64,000 bases of DNA, from contig OY986439.1 of assembly GCA_963920525.1 (NCBI GenBank), positions 43,182,193-43,246,192 of the forward strand. The letters are read 5' to 3'. This DNA comes from Dichetophora obliterata. Taxonomy: Eukaryota > Arthropoda > Insecta > Diptera > Sciomyzidae. This document shows positions 22,029 to 35,530 of this stretch, piece by piece (positions within the stretch are counted from its first letter, which is position 1; every line of letters starts with the position of its first letter). A program made the translations under genes and the position numbers. The notes under the pieces were generated by a model, which saw only the letters and a program-made list of their open reading frames with translations, made no database searches and was not told the DNA's origin.

Positions 22029-22890
22029 TACCCAGTGGGCATTTTAGCTAGCGATACGCAAAAGAATGCATGCTAGTAGTGCTCTTATTGGCGTCAATTT
22101 ACCTTCCATGATCGCTGCATTTATGAGTGCTTCTGTAAGGCCTACCTTTTGAAGGTTTGGAGTCTTTTCCTGTTATTTTATATAAAAAAAATTTAAAAAA
22201 AAATTTTTGAAAAATTATAAATGATCAGATCAATTAAAAAAATCACATCTTAAAGAAAAAACAAAAAAAAAATTATTTTTTTTTGTCCGAGTTGGGACGC
22301 GAACCCAGGTCTCCGAAATCTAACACATTGCATATCACATTATATGAAAACTTTTATATGGAAAAATTGTAAGTCTTTTCTATTATTTTTGTATGAAGAA
22401 ATTTACAAAAAAATTCCAAAAAAATTTTTAAATGTACAGAAAAATTTGTAAAAAAATGTAGATTAAAAAAAAAATACAAATAAAAAATTTTTTTTTTGGG
22501 TCGAGCTGGGTTGCGAACCCGCTCTCCCGCTCTCCCGAAAACTTACGTTCATTTGAGATGATGCAAAATAAGCTGAAGTTTGTTAACAACTGAGGCGGTC
22601 GAGTGGGTAAGATGCCAGACTGCCAGCTCAGAGGACGCTGGTTCAAATCTGGAATTTGTCAGAAGTTTTTTTATTTCAAGTTGATATTTATATTGCATTT
22701 CTTTCTAATGTACATTCTAAAGAAGGGCTTCTAGCAGGCTTCTTTAGAGTCGCGAGAGCGGAAGGCCTAGAAAATTTTCTCGTTTCATATAAAAAAGCTT
22801 ATGGGCTTGGAAACGAGCACGGAAGGGCTAAGAAATCCATATGATGGCCTGCTAGAAGCGCTTCAAAGACCTGCTTTTTCCCACTGGGTA
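22029..22890. mobile_element. MITE-like element with tRNA-like segments
   Basis: Inverted ends TACCCAGTGGG (22029-22039) and CCCACTGGGTA (22880-22890), each including TA. Inside, an approximately 213 bp unit is duplicated (about 22150-22330 and 22370-22545). Each copy ends in a GTTGGGACGCGAACCCAGG / GCTGGGTTGCGAACCCGCT block, whose complement looks like a tRNA B-box. A third tRNA-like block in the opposite direction lies at 22590-22650 (GGCGGTCGAGTGGGTAAGATG ... GCTGGTTCAAATCTG). No transposase was seen. Confidence 0.6.
22590..22650 (+). ncRNA. tRNA-like sequence, degenerate
   Basis: GGCGGTCGAGTGGGTAAG resembles a type II (Leu/Ser) tRNA D-arm, and GCTGGTTCAAATCTGG resembles a T-arm. The distance is short for a complete Leu tRNA and no acceptor stem closes, so this is probably a tRNA-derived repeat. 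Confidence 0.4.
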
Positions 22891-23880
22891 AAGTTAGAGG
22901 ATTAGTTTGTATTTGAAGTTGTTGATATGTAGTGGTGCTTGCAATTAAAAAACTGGTTGCAAGAAATGCATAATTCAAAAATTGACTGTCAAGTGTGGAG
23001 TCTTGACGAAGCTAAGCCAATTGTGAAAGAATATATATTTTTTTCTAGCAAATACTGCGCCTCATACCACAGTTAGAGAAACATTGAGATATTGATGTAC
23101 ACAACTGTGTGAAAGCATATTTTTTTATCTATTAATACAAGCCCTCTCGTTTCGGTGGTTGTTAGAAAAAAGTAAAGCTAGAACGAGGTGGGCCAAATGA
23201 TTCAGCAAAAATTGTTTTTTTTTTTTTATTTTGGACGTAAAAAAAGTAATAATTTCAGTGATAGCTTAGGCTTATCCATTGTATTTCTATTAATTTTTTA
23301 TATTTGCTCATAACTTAACTGCCATCTTCCATAATAATCCTTGTGCAGCCAACTTTTGTGCACCGTAATTGCATCACCTGCTCATTTCCCAGTAATGCTA
23401 TCGATTTGTTCCTCGAAGTCAACAATACAAATAAATATTCCAATAAATTTGTACAATCATTAAGTCCACTATTGCTTGTTTGTAACAAACTTGGAAGCAA
23501 AGAAAAAAAGGAAAATAAACCCAAAATTATCAATAAATAAGCTCGGTTAATCGTCGGCAATTTTGTAAGCAATTTATTAGTCTTTCGTTACGATAAGATT
23601 ATCTTTAAATGCATTAAGGCAGGAATAAAGAAAAAGAAGTAACCTTTAGACGTAAATGCTTATTGCTTGCTTCAGGTGCTTTTCGAATATGAACATGGAA
23701 AAATAGCACCCGAACATAAAAATGAATATTAAAGCAAACACATACTCATAAGAAAACAAACCAATTAAGTTAAAGAAAAACTTGACAGATGAAGATTAAT
23801 GATTAAGACAAATTGGAAGTTTGCCAAATTATTATGCAATTGTGACCAGCTGTAATAGCTGAGTATATAATTAAATGACA
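22891..23880. other. Unannotated AT-rich region
   Basis: No recognisable gene. Overlapping ORFs at 23315-23572 (-) and 23343-23540 (+) are mirror-frame chance ORFs. Confidence 0.4.
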
Positions 23881-23896
23881 ACTTTTGTAATAGACT

Positions 23897-24240
23897 TCAT
23901 AAAATAAAATAAAAACTAATTTGCCATTTCAGCCGTAGAAAGGATTTTGACCGAGTTTTTATTGATCAATTGTGTTGTGCGAGTTATTATATGTTTGAAC
24001 ACAAATGATCGAGAACTGGACCTACGAGTTTAATGCCGACTCCGAACGGCTTTTCTTTTCAAGAAGCTTTTCATGGAACTTTTTACTCTCTGAGATTTGC
24101 CGTTGTCTGCAGCGATGTGCGACCGAATAGAAAAATTAATTCAATTGAAAAAATATTCTGTCTGACCTGGAACTGAACCCGGGCAAAAGCGGCTCTTTAT
24201 CTTAGGGGCTACACACTCTACCCACTAGGCTACGGCCTCC
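23897..24240 (-). mobile_element. tRNA-derived SINE with target-site duplication
   Basis: Minus strand: starts GGAGGCCGTAGCCTAGTGGG (A-box about 24232-24220), with B-box GGGTTCAGTTCC at 24180-24169, then a non-tRNA body containing AGCCGTTCGGAGTCGGCATT, and ends in a TTTTATTTTATTTTATGA tail. It is flanked by ACTTTTGTAATAGACT (23881-23896) and ACTTTGTAATAGACT (24241-24255), a LINE-type duplication with one T difference. RNA polymerase III boxes would drive it. The body phrase recalls repeats I associate with tephritid genomes, from memory only. Confidence 0.88.
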
Positions 24241-24255
24241 ACTTTGTAATAGACT

Positions 24256-25489
24256 AGTTTTTATAATAATTTTGGTATATCTACTATAAAAAAATGTTTT
24301 ATGAGTATTTGCTCATGATTAAAAGGGTATATCATTAACTAAGAGTATATTATAATAAGAAAACAAAACTCAAGACAGATTCTTTTTTTTTTTTTTTTGA
24401 TAATTTTTGATCAAAACCAATGATCTGAAAGCTTAAAGCAAGGTGGAGTTGCAATTTTTTCGGTTTGATATTTTCTTTAAGTAAATTATTGCTTTCGAAC
24501 TTTTTTACATTATGCCAAAAAAACTAAATATAGCAAAATGGAAAACTAAAAATTTCTATTTTAGCTTTAATCGTTTGTAAAATGATTAATTGTTTTTATC
24601 GAAAACCACACTTTTTTTTACAATAAAACGAGTAAAAGAATGAAACATTAATGAAATTTGTTTTGTTAAAAAAAATTTGAACGTATTAAATCTGTACCAA
24701 AATGAGTTTAGAAATGTATAGAAAATGTATTAACATTTTTTCGAGTACAAATTTTTGTAAGCACATGCGAAAAGATGTTTAATCTTTTTAACAACAATTG
24801 GTATTGTCTGGTGGAACTATCAGTAAATTAATACCAGAGCGGATGCAAGATCAATAAAGCAGCGCCTTTTAGGTTGAAATTTTTTAATAATTATTTTTTA
24901 GAGCAACATATATTGATAAATATTTTAAAATCAGCGTAAACTGGTTTTCAAAATCACATTAAAAAACAAAAAATCAGTTCTAAGTACTTTTAAGAAATAA
25001 TTTTCAAACAAAGACAGATCGTACTTGAGAGATATTTTAGTACAAAGAAAGACTCAAAAGAGGTTCATTTGTAAATGCTGAAAAAATAATTTTTACCCAA
25101 AAAGGTAGCAATTTAAAGAATTTAATTTTTATATTCTTTTTCGCAAACCTAAAAAATATTAAATTTTTGTTTATGCAAAAAATTAAACTTCAATTTTAAT
25201 TGGATGGAAATGACAAATTCTCAAGTGAAATACTTCTTAAATTATCGTTTTATATAAGCAAACAATTTTTATTGTGTCTTATATTCCGACTGAGGCTTAA
25301 TAGGTAAAATTAACTTATTTAAAAAATTAACTTGATTTTTTTTTAAATTTTCAGTTATTTCATAACCAAATATGGCTAAAAGTTTTCATCACATTTAGTA
25401 ACAATAGCATAAAGAATTTTAAGATTTATTATACTTAAAATTTCTGCAAATGAAATGCAAAACAGTATAAAAAAACTACTTGAAGTATT
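24256..25489. other. AT-rich region without genes, left flank of the satellite
   Basis: No gene or repeat was recognised. A+T content rises steadily towards the array. Confidence 0.4.
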
Positions 25490-28400
25490 AATATACTAAA
25501 ATATTAAAATATTAAAATATTAAAATATTAAAATATGAAAATATTAAAATATTAAAATATTAATATATTATATTAAAATATTAAAAATTTAAAATAATAA
25601 AATAATAAAATATTAAAATATTAAAATACTAAAATATTAAAATATTAAAATATTAAAATATTAAAATATTAAAATATTAAAATATTAAAATATTAAAATA
25701 TTAAAATATTAAAATATTAAAATATTAAAATATTAAAATATTAAAATATTAAAATATTAAAATATTAAAATATTAAAATATTAAAATATTAAAATATTAA
25801 AATATTAAAATATTAAAATATTAAAATATTAAAATATTAAAATATTAAAATATTAAAATATTAAAATATTAAAATATTAAAATATTAAAATATTAAAATA
25901 TTAAAATATTAAAATATTAAAATATTAAAATATTAAAATATTAAAATATTAAAATATTAAAATATTAAAATATTAAAATATTAAAATATTAAAATATTAA
26001 AATATTAAAATATTAAAATATTAAAATATTAAAATATTAAAATATTAAAATATTAAAATATTAAAATATTAAAATATTAAAATATTAAAATATTAAAATA
26101 TTAAAATATTAAAATATTAAAATATTAAAATATTAAAATATTAAAATATTAAAATATTAAAATATTAAAATATTAAAATATTAAAATATTAAAATATTAA
26201 AATATTAAAATATTAAAATATTAAAATATTAAAATATTAAAATATTAAAATATTAAAATATTAAAATATTAAAATATTAAAATATTAAAATATTAAAATA
26301 TTAAAATATTAAAATATTAAAATATTAAAATATTAAAATATTAAAATATTAAAATATTAAAATATTAAAATATTAAAATATTAAAATATTAAAATATTAA
26401 AATATTAAAATATTAAAATATTAAAATATTAAAATATTAAAATATTAAAATATTAAAATATTAAAATATTAAAATATTAAAATATTAAAATATTAAAATA
26501 TTAAAATACTAAAATATTAAAATATTAAAATATTAAAATATTAAAATATTAAAATATTAAAATATTAAAATATTAAAATATTAAAATATTAAAATATTAA
26601 AATATTAAAATATTAAAATATTAAAATATTAAAATATTAAAATATTAAAATATTAAAATATTAAAATATTAAAATATTAAAATATTAAAATATTAAAATA
26701 TTAAAATATTAAAATATTAAAATATTAAAATATTAAAATATTAAAATATTAAAATATTAAAATATTAAAATATTAAAATATTAAAATATTAAAATATTAA
26801 AATATTAAAATATTAAATATTAAAATATTAAAATATTAAAATATTAAAATATTAAAATATTAAAATATTAAAATATTAAAATATTAAAATATTAAAATAT
26901 TAAAATATTAAAATATTAAAATATTAAAATATTAAAATATTAAAATATTAAAATATTAAAATATTAAAATATTAAATATTAAAATATTAAAATATTAAAA
27001 TATTAAAATATTAAAATATTAAAATATTAAAATATTAAAATATTAAAATATTAAAATATTAAAATATTAAAATATTAAAATATTAAAATATTAAAATATT
27101 AAAATATTAAAATATTAAAATATTAAAATATTAAAATATTAAAATATTAAAATATTAAAATATTAAAATATTAAAATATTAAAATATTAAAATATTAAAA
27201 TATTAAAATATTAAAATATTAAAATATTAAAATATTAAAATATTAAAATATTAAAATATTAAAATATTAAAATATTAAAATATTAAAATATTAAAATATT
27301 AAAATATTAAAATATTAAAATATTAAAATATTAAAATATTAAAATATTAAAATATTAAAATATTAAAATATTAAAATATTAAAATATTAAAATATTAAAA
27401 TATTAAAATATTAAAATATTAAAATATTAAAATATTAAAATATTAAAATATTAAAATATGAAAATATGAAAATATGAAAATTTTAAAATATTAAAATATT
27501 AAAATATTAAAATATTAAAATATTAAAATATTAAAATATTAAAATATTAAAATATTAAAATATTAAAATATTAAAATATTAAAATATTAAAATATTAAAA
27601 TATTAAAATATTAAAATATTAAAATATTAAAATATTAAAATATTAAAATATTAAAATATTAAAATATTAAAATATTAAAATATTAAAATATTAAAATATT
27701 AAAATATTAAAATATTAAAATATTAAAATATTAAAATATTAAAATATTAAAATATTAAAATATAAAAATATTAAAATATTAAAATATTAAAATATTAAAA
27801 TATTAAAATATTAAAATATTAAAACATTAAAATATGAAAATATTAAAATATTAAAATATTAAAATATTAAAATATTAAAATATTAAAATATTAAAATATT
27901 AAAATATTAAAATATTAAAATATTAAAATATTAAAATATTAAAATATTAAAATATTAAAATATTAAAATATTAAAATATTAAAATATTAAAATATTAAAA
28001 TATTAAAATATTAAAATATTAAAATATTAAAATATTAAAATATTAAAATATTAAAATATTAAAATATTAAAATATTAAAATATTAAAATATTAAAATATT
28101 AAAATATTAAAATATTAAAATATTAAAATATTAAAATACTAAAATATTAAAATATTAAAATATTAAAATATTAAAATATTAAAATATTAAAATATTAAAA
28201 TATTAAAATATTAAAATATTAAAATATTAAAATATTAAAATATTAAAATATTAAAATATTAAAATATTAAAATATTAAAATATTAAAATATTAAAATATT
28301 AAAATATTAAAATATTAAAATATTAAAATATTAAAATATTAAAATATTAAAATATTAAAATATTAAAATATTAAAATATTAAAATATTAAAATATTAAAA

Positions 28401-31075
28401 TTTTAAAATATTAAAATATTAAAATATTAAAATATTAAAATATTAAAATATGAAAATATTAAAATATTAAAATATTAAAATATTAAAATATTAAAATATT
28501 AAAATATTAAAATATTAAAATATTAAAATATTAAAGATATTAAAATATTAAAATATTAAAATATTAAAATATTAAAATATTAAAATATTAAAATATTAAA
28601 ATATTAAAATATTAAAATATTAAAATATTAAAATATTAAAATATTAAAATATTAAAATATTAAAATATTAAAATATTAAAATATTAAAATGTTAAAATAT
28701 TAAAATATTAAAATATTAAAATATTAAAATATTAAAATATTAAAATATTAAAATATTAAAATATTAAAATATTAAAATATTAAAATATTAAAATATTAAA
28801 ATATTAAAATATTAAAATATTAAAATATTAAAATATTAAAATATTAAAATATTAAAATATTAAAATATTAAAATATTAAAATATTAAAATATTAAAATAT
28901 TAAAATATTAAAATATTAAAATATTAAAATATTAAAATATTAAAATATTAAAATATTAAAATATTAAAATATTAAAATATTAAAATATTAAAATATTAAA
29001 ATATTAAAATATTAAAATATTAAAATATTAAAATATTAAAATATTAAAATATTAAAATATTAAAATATTAAAATATTAAAATATTAAAATATTAAAATAT
29101 TAAAATATTAAAATATTAAAATATTAAAATATTAAAATATTAAAATATTAAAATATTAAAATATTAAAATATTAAAATATTAAAATATTAAAATATTAAA
29201 ATATTAAAATATTAAAATATTAAAATATTAAAATATTAAAATATTAAAATATTAAAATATTAAAATATTAAAATATTAAAATATTAAAATATTAAAATAT
29301 TAAAATATTAAAATATTAAAATATTAAAATATTAAAATATTAAAATATTAAAATATTAAAATATTAAAATATTAAAATATTAAAATATTAAAATATTAAA
29401 ATATTAAAATATTAAAATATTAAAATATTAAAATATTAAAATATTAAAATATTAAAATATTAAAATATTAAAATATTAAAATATTAAAATATTAAAATAT
29501 TAAAATATTAAAATATTAAAATATTAAAATATTAAAATATTAAAATATTAAAATATTAAAATATTAAAATATTAAAATATTAAAATATTAAAATATTAAA
29601 ATATTAAAATATTAAAATATTAAAATATTAAAATATTAAAATATTAAAATATTAAAATATTAAAATATTAAAATATTAAAATATTAAAATATTAAAATAT
29701 TAAAATATTAAAATATTAAAATATTAAAATATTAAAATATTAAAATATTAAAATATTAAAATATTAAAATATTAAAATATTAAAATATTAAAATATTAAA
29801 ATATTAAAATATTAAAATATTAAAATATTAAAATATTAAAATATTAAAATATTAAAATATTAAAGTATTAAAGTATTAAAATATTAAAATATTAAAATAT
29901 TAAAATATTAAAATATTAAAATATTAAAATATTAAAATATTAAAATATTAAAATATTAAAATATTAAAATATTAAAATATTAAAATATTAAAATATTAAA
30001 ATATTAAAATATTAAAATATTAAAATATTAAAATATTAAAATATTAAAATATTAAAATATTAAAATATTAAAATATTAAAATATTAAAATATTAAAATAT
30101 TAAAATATTAAAATATTAAAATATTAAAATATTAAAATATTAAAATATTAAAATATTAAAATATTAAAATATTAAAATATTAAAATATTAAAATATTAAA
30201 ATATTAAAATATTAAAATATTAAAATATTAAAATATTAAAATATTAAAATATTAAAATATTAAAATATTAAAATATTAAAATATTAAAATATTAAAATAT
30301 TAAAATATTAAAATATTAAAATATTAAAATATTAAAATATTAAAATATTAAAATATTAAAATATTAAAATATTAAAATATTAAAATATTAAAATATTAAA
30401 ATATTAAAATATTAAAATATTAAAATATTAAAATATTAAAATATTAAAATATTAAAATATTAAAATATTAAAATATTAAAATATTAAAATATTAAAATAT
30501 TAAAATATTAAAATATTAAAATATTAAAATATTAAAATATTAAAATATTAAAATATTAAAATATTAAAATATTAAAATATTAAAATATTAAAATATTAAA
30601 ATATTAAAATATTAAAATATTAAAATATTAAAATATTAAAATATTAAAATATTAAAATATTAAAATATTAAAATATTAAAATATTAAAATATTAAAATAT
30701 TAAAATATTAAAATATTAAAATATTAAAATATTAAAATATTAAAATATTAAAATATTAAAATATTAAAATATTAAAATATTAAAATATTAAAATATTAAA
30801 ATATTAAAATATTAAAATATTAAAATATTAAAATATTAAAATATTAAAATATTAAAATATTAAAATATTAAATATTAAAATATTAAAATATTAAAATATT
30901 AAAATATTAAAATATTAAAATATTAAAATATTAAAATATTAAAATATTAAAATATTAAAATATTAAAATATTAAAATATTAAAATATTAAAATATTAAAA
31001 TATTAAAATATTAAAATATTAAAATATTCAAATATTCAAATATTCAAATATTAAAATACTAAAATATTAAAATGA
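25490..31075. repeat. Simple satellite array of AAAATATT, about 5.6 kb
   Basis: An almost perfect 8 bp repeat (AAAATATT, equally TTAAAATA) for about 700 units with virtually no G or C. Edges are degenerate: 25490-25640 has AATAATAA and TAATATATT variants, and 31021-31075 has TATTCAAA units. Scattered single-base variants (ACT, ATG, AAC, AAG for ATT) and a few one-base indels interrupt the phase. Nothing is encoded. Confidence 0.97.
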
Positions 31076-34000
31076 AATATGTTGAAATATTAACAAATAA
31101 CTATCTTGGAACCTTTAAAGTAACGTTTTTTAGAATTATAAAATTTCGTTAAAGAATATCTGATTTGTAAATTTTTTTAAAAATTTAATTCTTCTTTATT
31201 TAGATATTGCTTGAAAAACTGATCAAAAATATTTTTTTTTAAACTATGTTTTTGTTTGCAATAGGTTCGTATTATAAATTTTGTTTGTTTTGAAATAAAA
31301 AAATTTTAAAAATGATTTTATTTTTAAATTATTTTTTTAACTATGGACCCTATGGGAGGGATTTTCGAACCCCGAAAACAACTTTCTCTTGGCTATGGGC
31401 CTGATTCAAATATTACTTATCATTTTTTTTTATTTTGTATTGTAATATATACAATTATTTTACACTTTACTATAGTAGTAAAAATTTGTTTGAAATCATA
31501 TTTTGGATATTAGTTTCAAAATAAATCAAACATTTGTAAAAAATATGAATGTAAAATAATAAATATAATTTGTTTTGTTATATAAACTTATTTCAGTTAT
31601 TCTGAATTGAAGGAGATAAAATGCTAACTGAATTAGCAGCAGAGCAATTTATTTTGAAATATTTATTGTATAAATTTTTTTTATAGATCTATGTTAAATG
31701 TTACTTTTAATTGACCTTGAACGTTCAACTGTTGCTCAATTATTTTGCTCTATTACGAAATTTTCGAAAACTAGCTCAAGACATGGAAACATTTATTTTG
31801 ACATTACTGAAGTTCACACTCTTAAAAACTCTAACACTCAAACTCAAAAACGCAAAAAAACCACTTAAATCGGTTTTGTGTTTTTATTTTGCATTTTTAA
31901 ATAAATTCGTTCGTGTGTTCATGTAATTGTGTATAGGTTAGGAAAGGTTAGGTTAGGTTAGATTGTGTATAAGTTTTACAATTTTCCCAAAATTTCAAAA
32001 ATTGATTTTTTGTTAATTATGTTGGTTTTGTTGTTAATGTTAGGCTACTAAGTCCCTATACAAGCAGGTCAAACATTAAAAAGATCTTAAATATACAAAT
32101 ATATATTCAAATGGGCGAATATATAAATATGTTGGTTAGTAAACACATATTTACACATTTATTTGCATAAACATACATGTATTCATGCGTGGTAGCACAT
32201 TTGAGCATTTGCGCTCTGAAGTATGTTGGTGCATTTGACATGTGTCGATTGATATTGATGTTGTTGTTGTTGCTTTTTAGCCACAAAGCACAACATCAAA
32301 CAAACCTGTTTATATAATTTAAATATGCCTCACTGAATAGTTTTTCATGTGTTAGTGCATGGATGTGTTAGTGTGCTTATGTGTGAAAATAGCTAAAACT
32401 TTTCTGAATCTAAATTTGGGGCTTGTAGTTTTCTATTTACAAAATATTTATGCCAAGCGATGCTTCATATTTGGCTATTTGGATAGCATTTTGGTTCGGG
32501 GATTATTGAAGATTTTCATATTTTTAACATTCTATTATGTTTTAATATTTTTTTTTTTGGAGATTATTTACATTTGCATGACTGGGTTTTTTCTTGCCTG
32601 ATTAAATGTTAATAGCAAAAGTTTTTCATACTTGGCTATAATATTGGTTTAATAACAATAAAAAGTTTTGATAGCTCTTTTGAGCTAAGGCTGAATGGTT
32701 TGTGCGTATGCACACAAAAAACAACCACAAAACTTCCTCCAGCGGAAAAACTCTCTTCTGTTATTTGGAATTGTAGCCGGAATATGTTTGAAATGTCTTT
32801 TATGTGAAAATTTTGAGAACAGAGCTGCAGTATCAAAATAATTATATTTGCAAACGAATTATATTAGCTTAAAATATAGTTCTTAATAGACTTAGTCAAG
32901 TGGTTCTAACTCTTAAATTTGCACCTTGTGTGTTATTTTGAAAAAAGATACATAAAAATGTTTATTATTATCTCTCCGAAATTAAAAAAAAAACCATTAA
33001 ATACTATAACTTCAACAACACAATATTATGGTTTGACTAGACAAGTGCTCTTTTTTACAATCTCAAGCACCATTCAAGTGCAGAGTTCTACCTCGAGTTC
33101 TTCTTCTTTATTTTGTTCTTTTGTGAGTATGAATTCAAACATACTAGAAAGTATGCAAAATAAGAAATGTCTTCATGCTGTACGAACTTAGCTGAGTGCT
33201 GCTACGCTCTTTCATTCAACTGTAAGAAATAATGTTCTCAAGTTCTTCCACAGGGTAAATCTTGTTTGTGTTTTAATAAATATGCATTACTTAACTCACA
33301 ATCTTCTGATTCTAATAGAAACAGCCTGTAGTTGGCGGATGCAGTTACTTGTGCATCATTAATGCTGGCAACCTTGCATTCATAATTTTTATTGCATATT
33401 AATTTAATGCACTAATCTGTACATGAAAATTCAAATACTCAACCATTGAGCTAATTAAAATTTTTCAGAAACTATATAAACTTTATTAAAGTACTCTGCG
33501 TATTTTTGAAATAAACATTAAACAAATATTTTTGAATTTAATGAGGGATAAGAATCTGAAGCATTGAAAAAAGCAAATTGTCGCTGAAAGCAAAAAACTA
33601 ATTTTTTCAGAGCATTTGTTGTACTGCGAGCACATTGCGGTTTTTGATCACTTCTTAGCCAAAACAATAACTAGATTGTGTTAGTAAAAATAACTATAAA
33701 AAATTGATTAAAATCAAATAACGTCGATATGTTTATGAATTGGTTTAGAGTTGACGGAATATTATTTGTTTATTACTTTTAAATGCTAAATATTTGCATT
33801 GCGTAAATATTTTTTCAAATTTTTTTCAAACATAATGAAAAAATGTCAGTGCTAGAAAATGTTCCGAAACTCCGCACTGTGACGCGAAATCGAAATTTTA
33901 CATTCTGAACATATAGAACGAAAATATTCACTGGTCTTAGCAATTATTTCTTACTTACCTGCACTTATTACAAAAAAATACAAAAATTCTTGAATGTTGG

Positions 34001-34189
34001 CCCAAGAAGTGATATATTTAAAATTTTTGTTCATTATTTTTCTAGTTAGACTTAATTTTAATTTTTAAATATTTCCAAATATCTTAAATACTTGAAAACG
34101 GCACACTTTATTTAAAATAAAATAAATTTAATTCTTTTAATAAATAACTATTATGTCTTCCTTAAGTCCTGGCAGTGCCAAGGTGCGCA
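31076..34189. other. Unannotated AT-rich region, right flank of the satellite
   Basis: No gene was recognised. Small points: a GGTTAGGTTAGGTTAG run at about 31946-31961, a GTTGTTGTTGTT run near 32261, and at 33365-33381 CTGGCAACCTTGCATTC, identical to the right end of the hAT-like element at 13687-14889. ORFs at 31711-31926, 32359-32601 and 32919-33191 (+) show no family resemblance. Confidence 0.45.
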
Positions 34190-35530
34190 TATTTTTTGAA
34201 TATTTTTTGTTTCTAATCTGGTAAGGTTACGTTAGTGTGGCTGCCTCAATCGAGACACACTTAGGCCAATGAGGCCCATTGTGATATCAAGGGATAAATT
34301 TTCTTTCTCTATTTAAAACAATTTGAGCTGTATACTGAGCCTATGATTCTGTATACCGAAGATTCCGAAAATTCGTCAAGGTCGTTGAAAAACGAGATGT
34401 CTAAGTGAAGAAAGCGTTTTTAAGCCAGCGCTGGGCAAGTGCAGAGGAAATGTACTGTAGATTCCTCCTCTTCTTCATCTCCACAGCTTCTGCAGAGGTC
34501 GCTGTCGGGATGTTCAACCTTTGAGCGTGTCTGCCAATCAGGCAATGTCCTGTAAGGACCCCTACTATGGTACCGATGTGGTTTCTACTTAGGAAAATGA
34601 GTTCTATTGAATGCTTAAGGGCGAGTTTGGGCCAGATTTTCCGCGTTATATTACACTTGTTTCCTGCTGACCACCTGCTGTTGGTTTCATTGCAGGATAG
34701 CTCATGCTTAAGGAATTTATAAATGGTGAGAGGACTATTTAGGCTTGCCTTATCTGTAGATAATTCTTTGGTAGTACCTGTGCGAGCGAGTTCATATGCT
34801 TTGCAGTTACCTAAAAAAATCCGTATGTCCGGGAATGCAGCACAGAAAGATCCTGAGCTGTTTTGCCATATCATTTAGAGATCTTCGGCAGTTTAGAACT
34901 GTTCCATATGTTGTTTCGACGCTTTCAAGGGTGCGGCTTGACTGTCACATAGTTTGCAGATATCCCCAAATTATATCTTATTTACCTGAAACCATGTGTT
35001 ATCGCTTCATGTATAGCAGCGACTTCAGCTTGGATCAGGCAGCCTGAAGACTATATTAATGTTCAATGCTTCAGAGTAAACTCCTACCCTGCTTTGCCAT
35101 CATTTTTTTTATCCGTCAGAAAAGATCTCAATAGCATTGTTAGGTGAAAGGTTTTCTAGTTCCCACTCTTCTCGAAAGGGAACGGATACATCGAACTTAC
35201 TTTCAAAGGATAGTTTTTGTGTGATATAGTCGATGGATCTGGGTATAGTAGTTGTTAGAAGTAGTTGTTAGTGCTCCGCCGATACACAGTTCAGCTGATC
35301 TTTGAACTTTATGGAGAAGGTTAAGGTGAGTCTGTGTTGCGAATGAATGCCACCAGACAAAAGCACCATATAGCAAGATTGGCCTTATAACTGCTGTACA
35401 TAGTCAGATAGTGACACTTGGTTGTAAGCTCCACTTGCTACCCACCGTCTTCTTTTCATGAGTACAAGGCAATATTCACTATTTTGGCTCTCTCTAGCAG
35501 ATTGGGCTTCCAGTTTAGTTTCTTATCTAC
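34190..35530 (-). pseudogene. LOA/R1-type LINE relic, RNase H and 3' end
   Basis: The minus strand, in shifting frames, reads KLEAQSARESQNSEYCLV at the upstream end and then RNase H-like text. An open part (34401-34874) has FLGNCKAYELARTGT, ITRKIWPKLALKHSIELIFLSR and IGTIVGVLTGHCLIGRHA. The last is the very characteristic VLTGHCLIG-HA block found after RNase H in LOA/R1-group LINEs. The following C-rich finger is frameshifted. The 3' untranslated part ends near 34215 with GGCAGCCACACTAACGTAACC. It is 5'-truncated and dead. Confidence 0.82.

Noticed and set aside
22590..22650. Functional tRNA gene
   Set aside because: A- and B-box-like blocks exist, but no closed acceptor stem or intact anticodon arm could be drawn.
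25490..31075. CRISPR-like or centromeric tandem array
   Set aside because: There are no spacers, and the 8 bp unit is far shorter than typical centromeric monomers; it is recorded as a simple satellite only.
31360..31420. Minus-strand GGGGTTCGAAAATCCC, B-box-like, as a tRNA or SINE
   Set aside because: No A-box or acceptor stem at tRNA spacing and no flanking duplication were found.
31935..31965. GGTTAGGTTAGGTTAG, like the TTAGG insect telomere repeat
   Set aside because: Only about three to four units. LOA/R1-type LINEs often end in TAACC-rich tails (compare ACTAACGTAACC at about 34215), so it is more likely a LINE tail relic than a telomere.
34796..35047. Plus-strand ORF of 83 codons
   Set aside because: It is antisense to the LOA/R1-type LINE relic and has no independent support.
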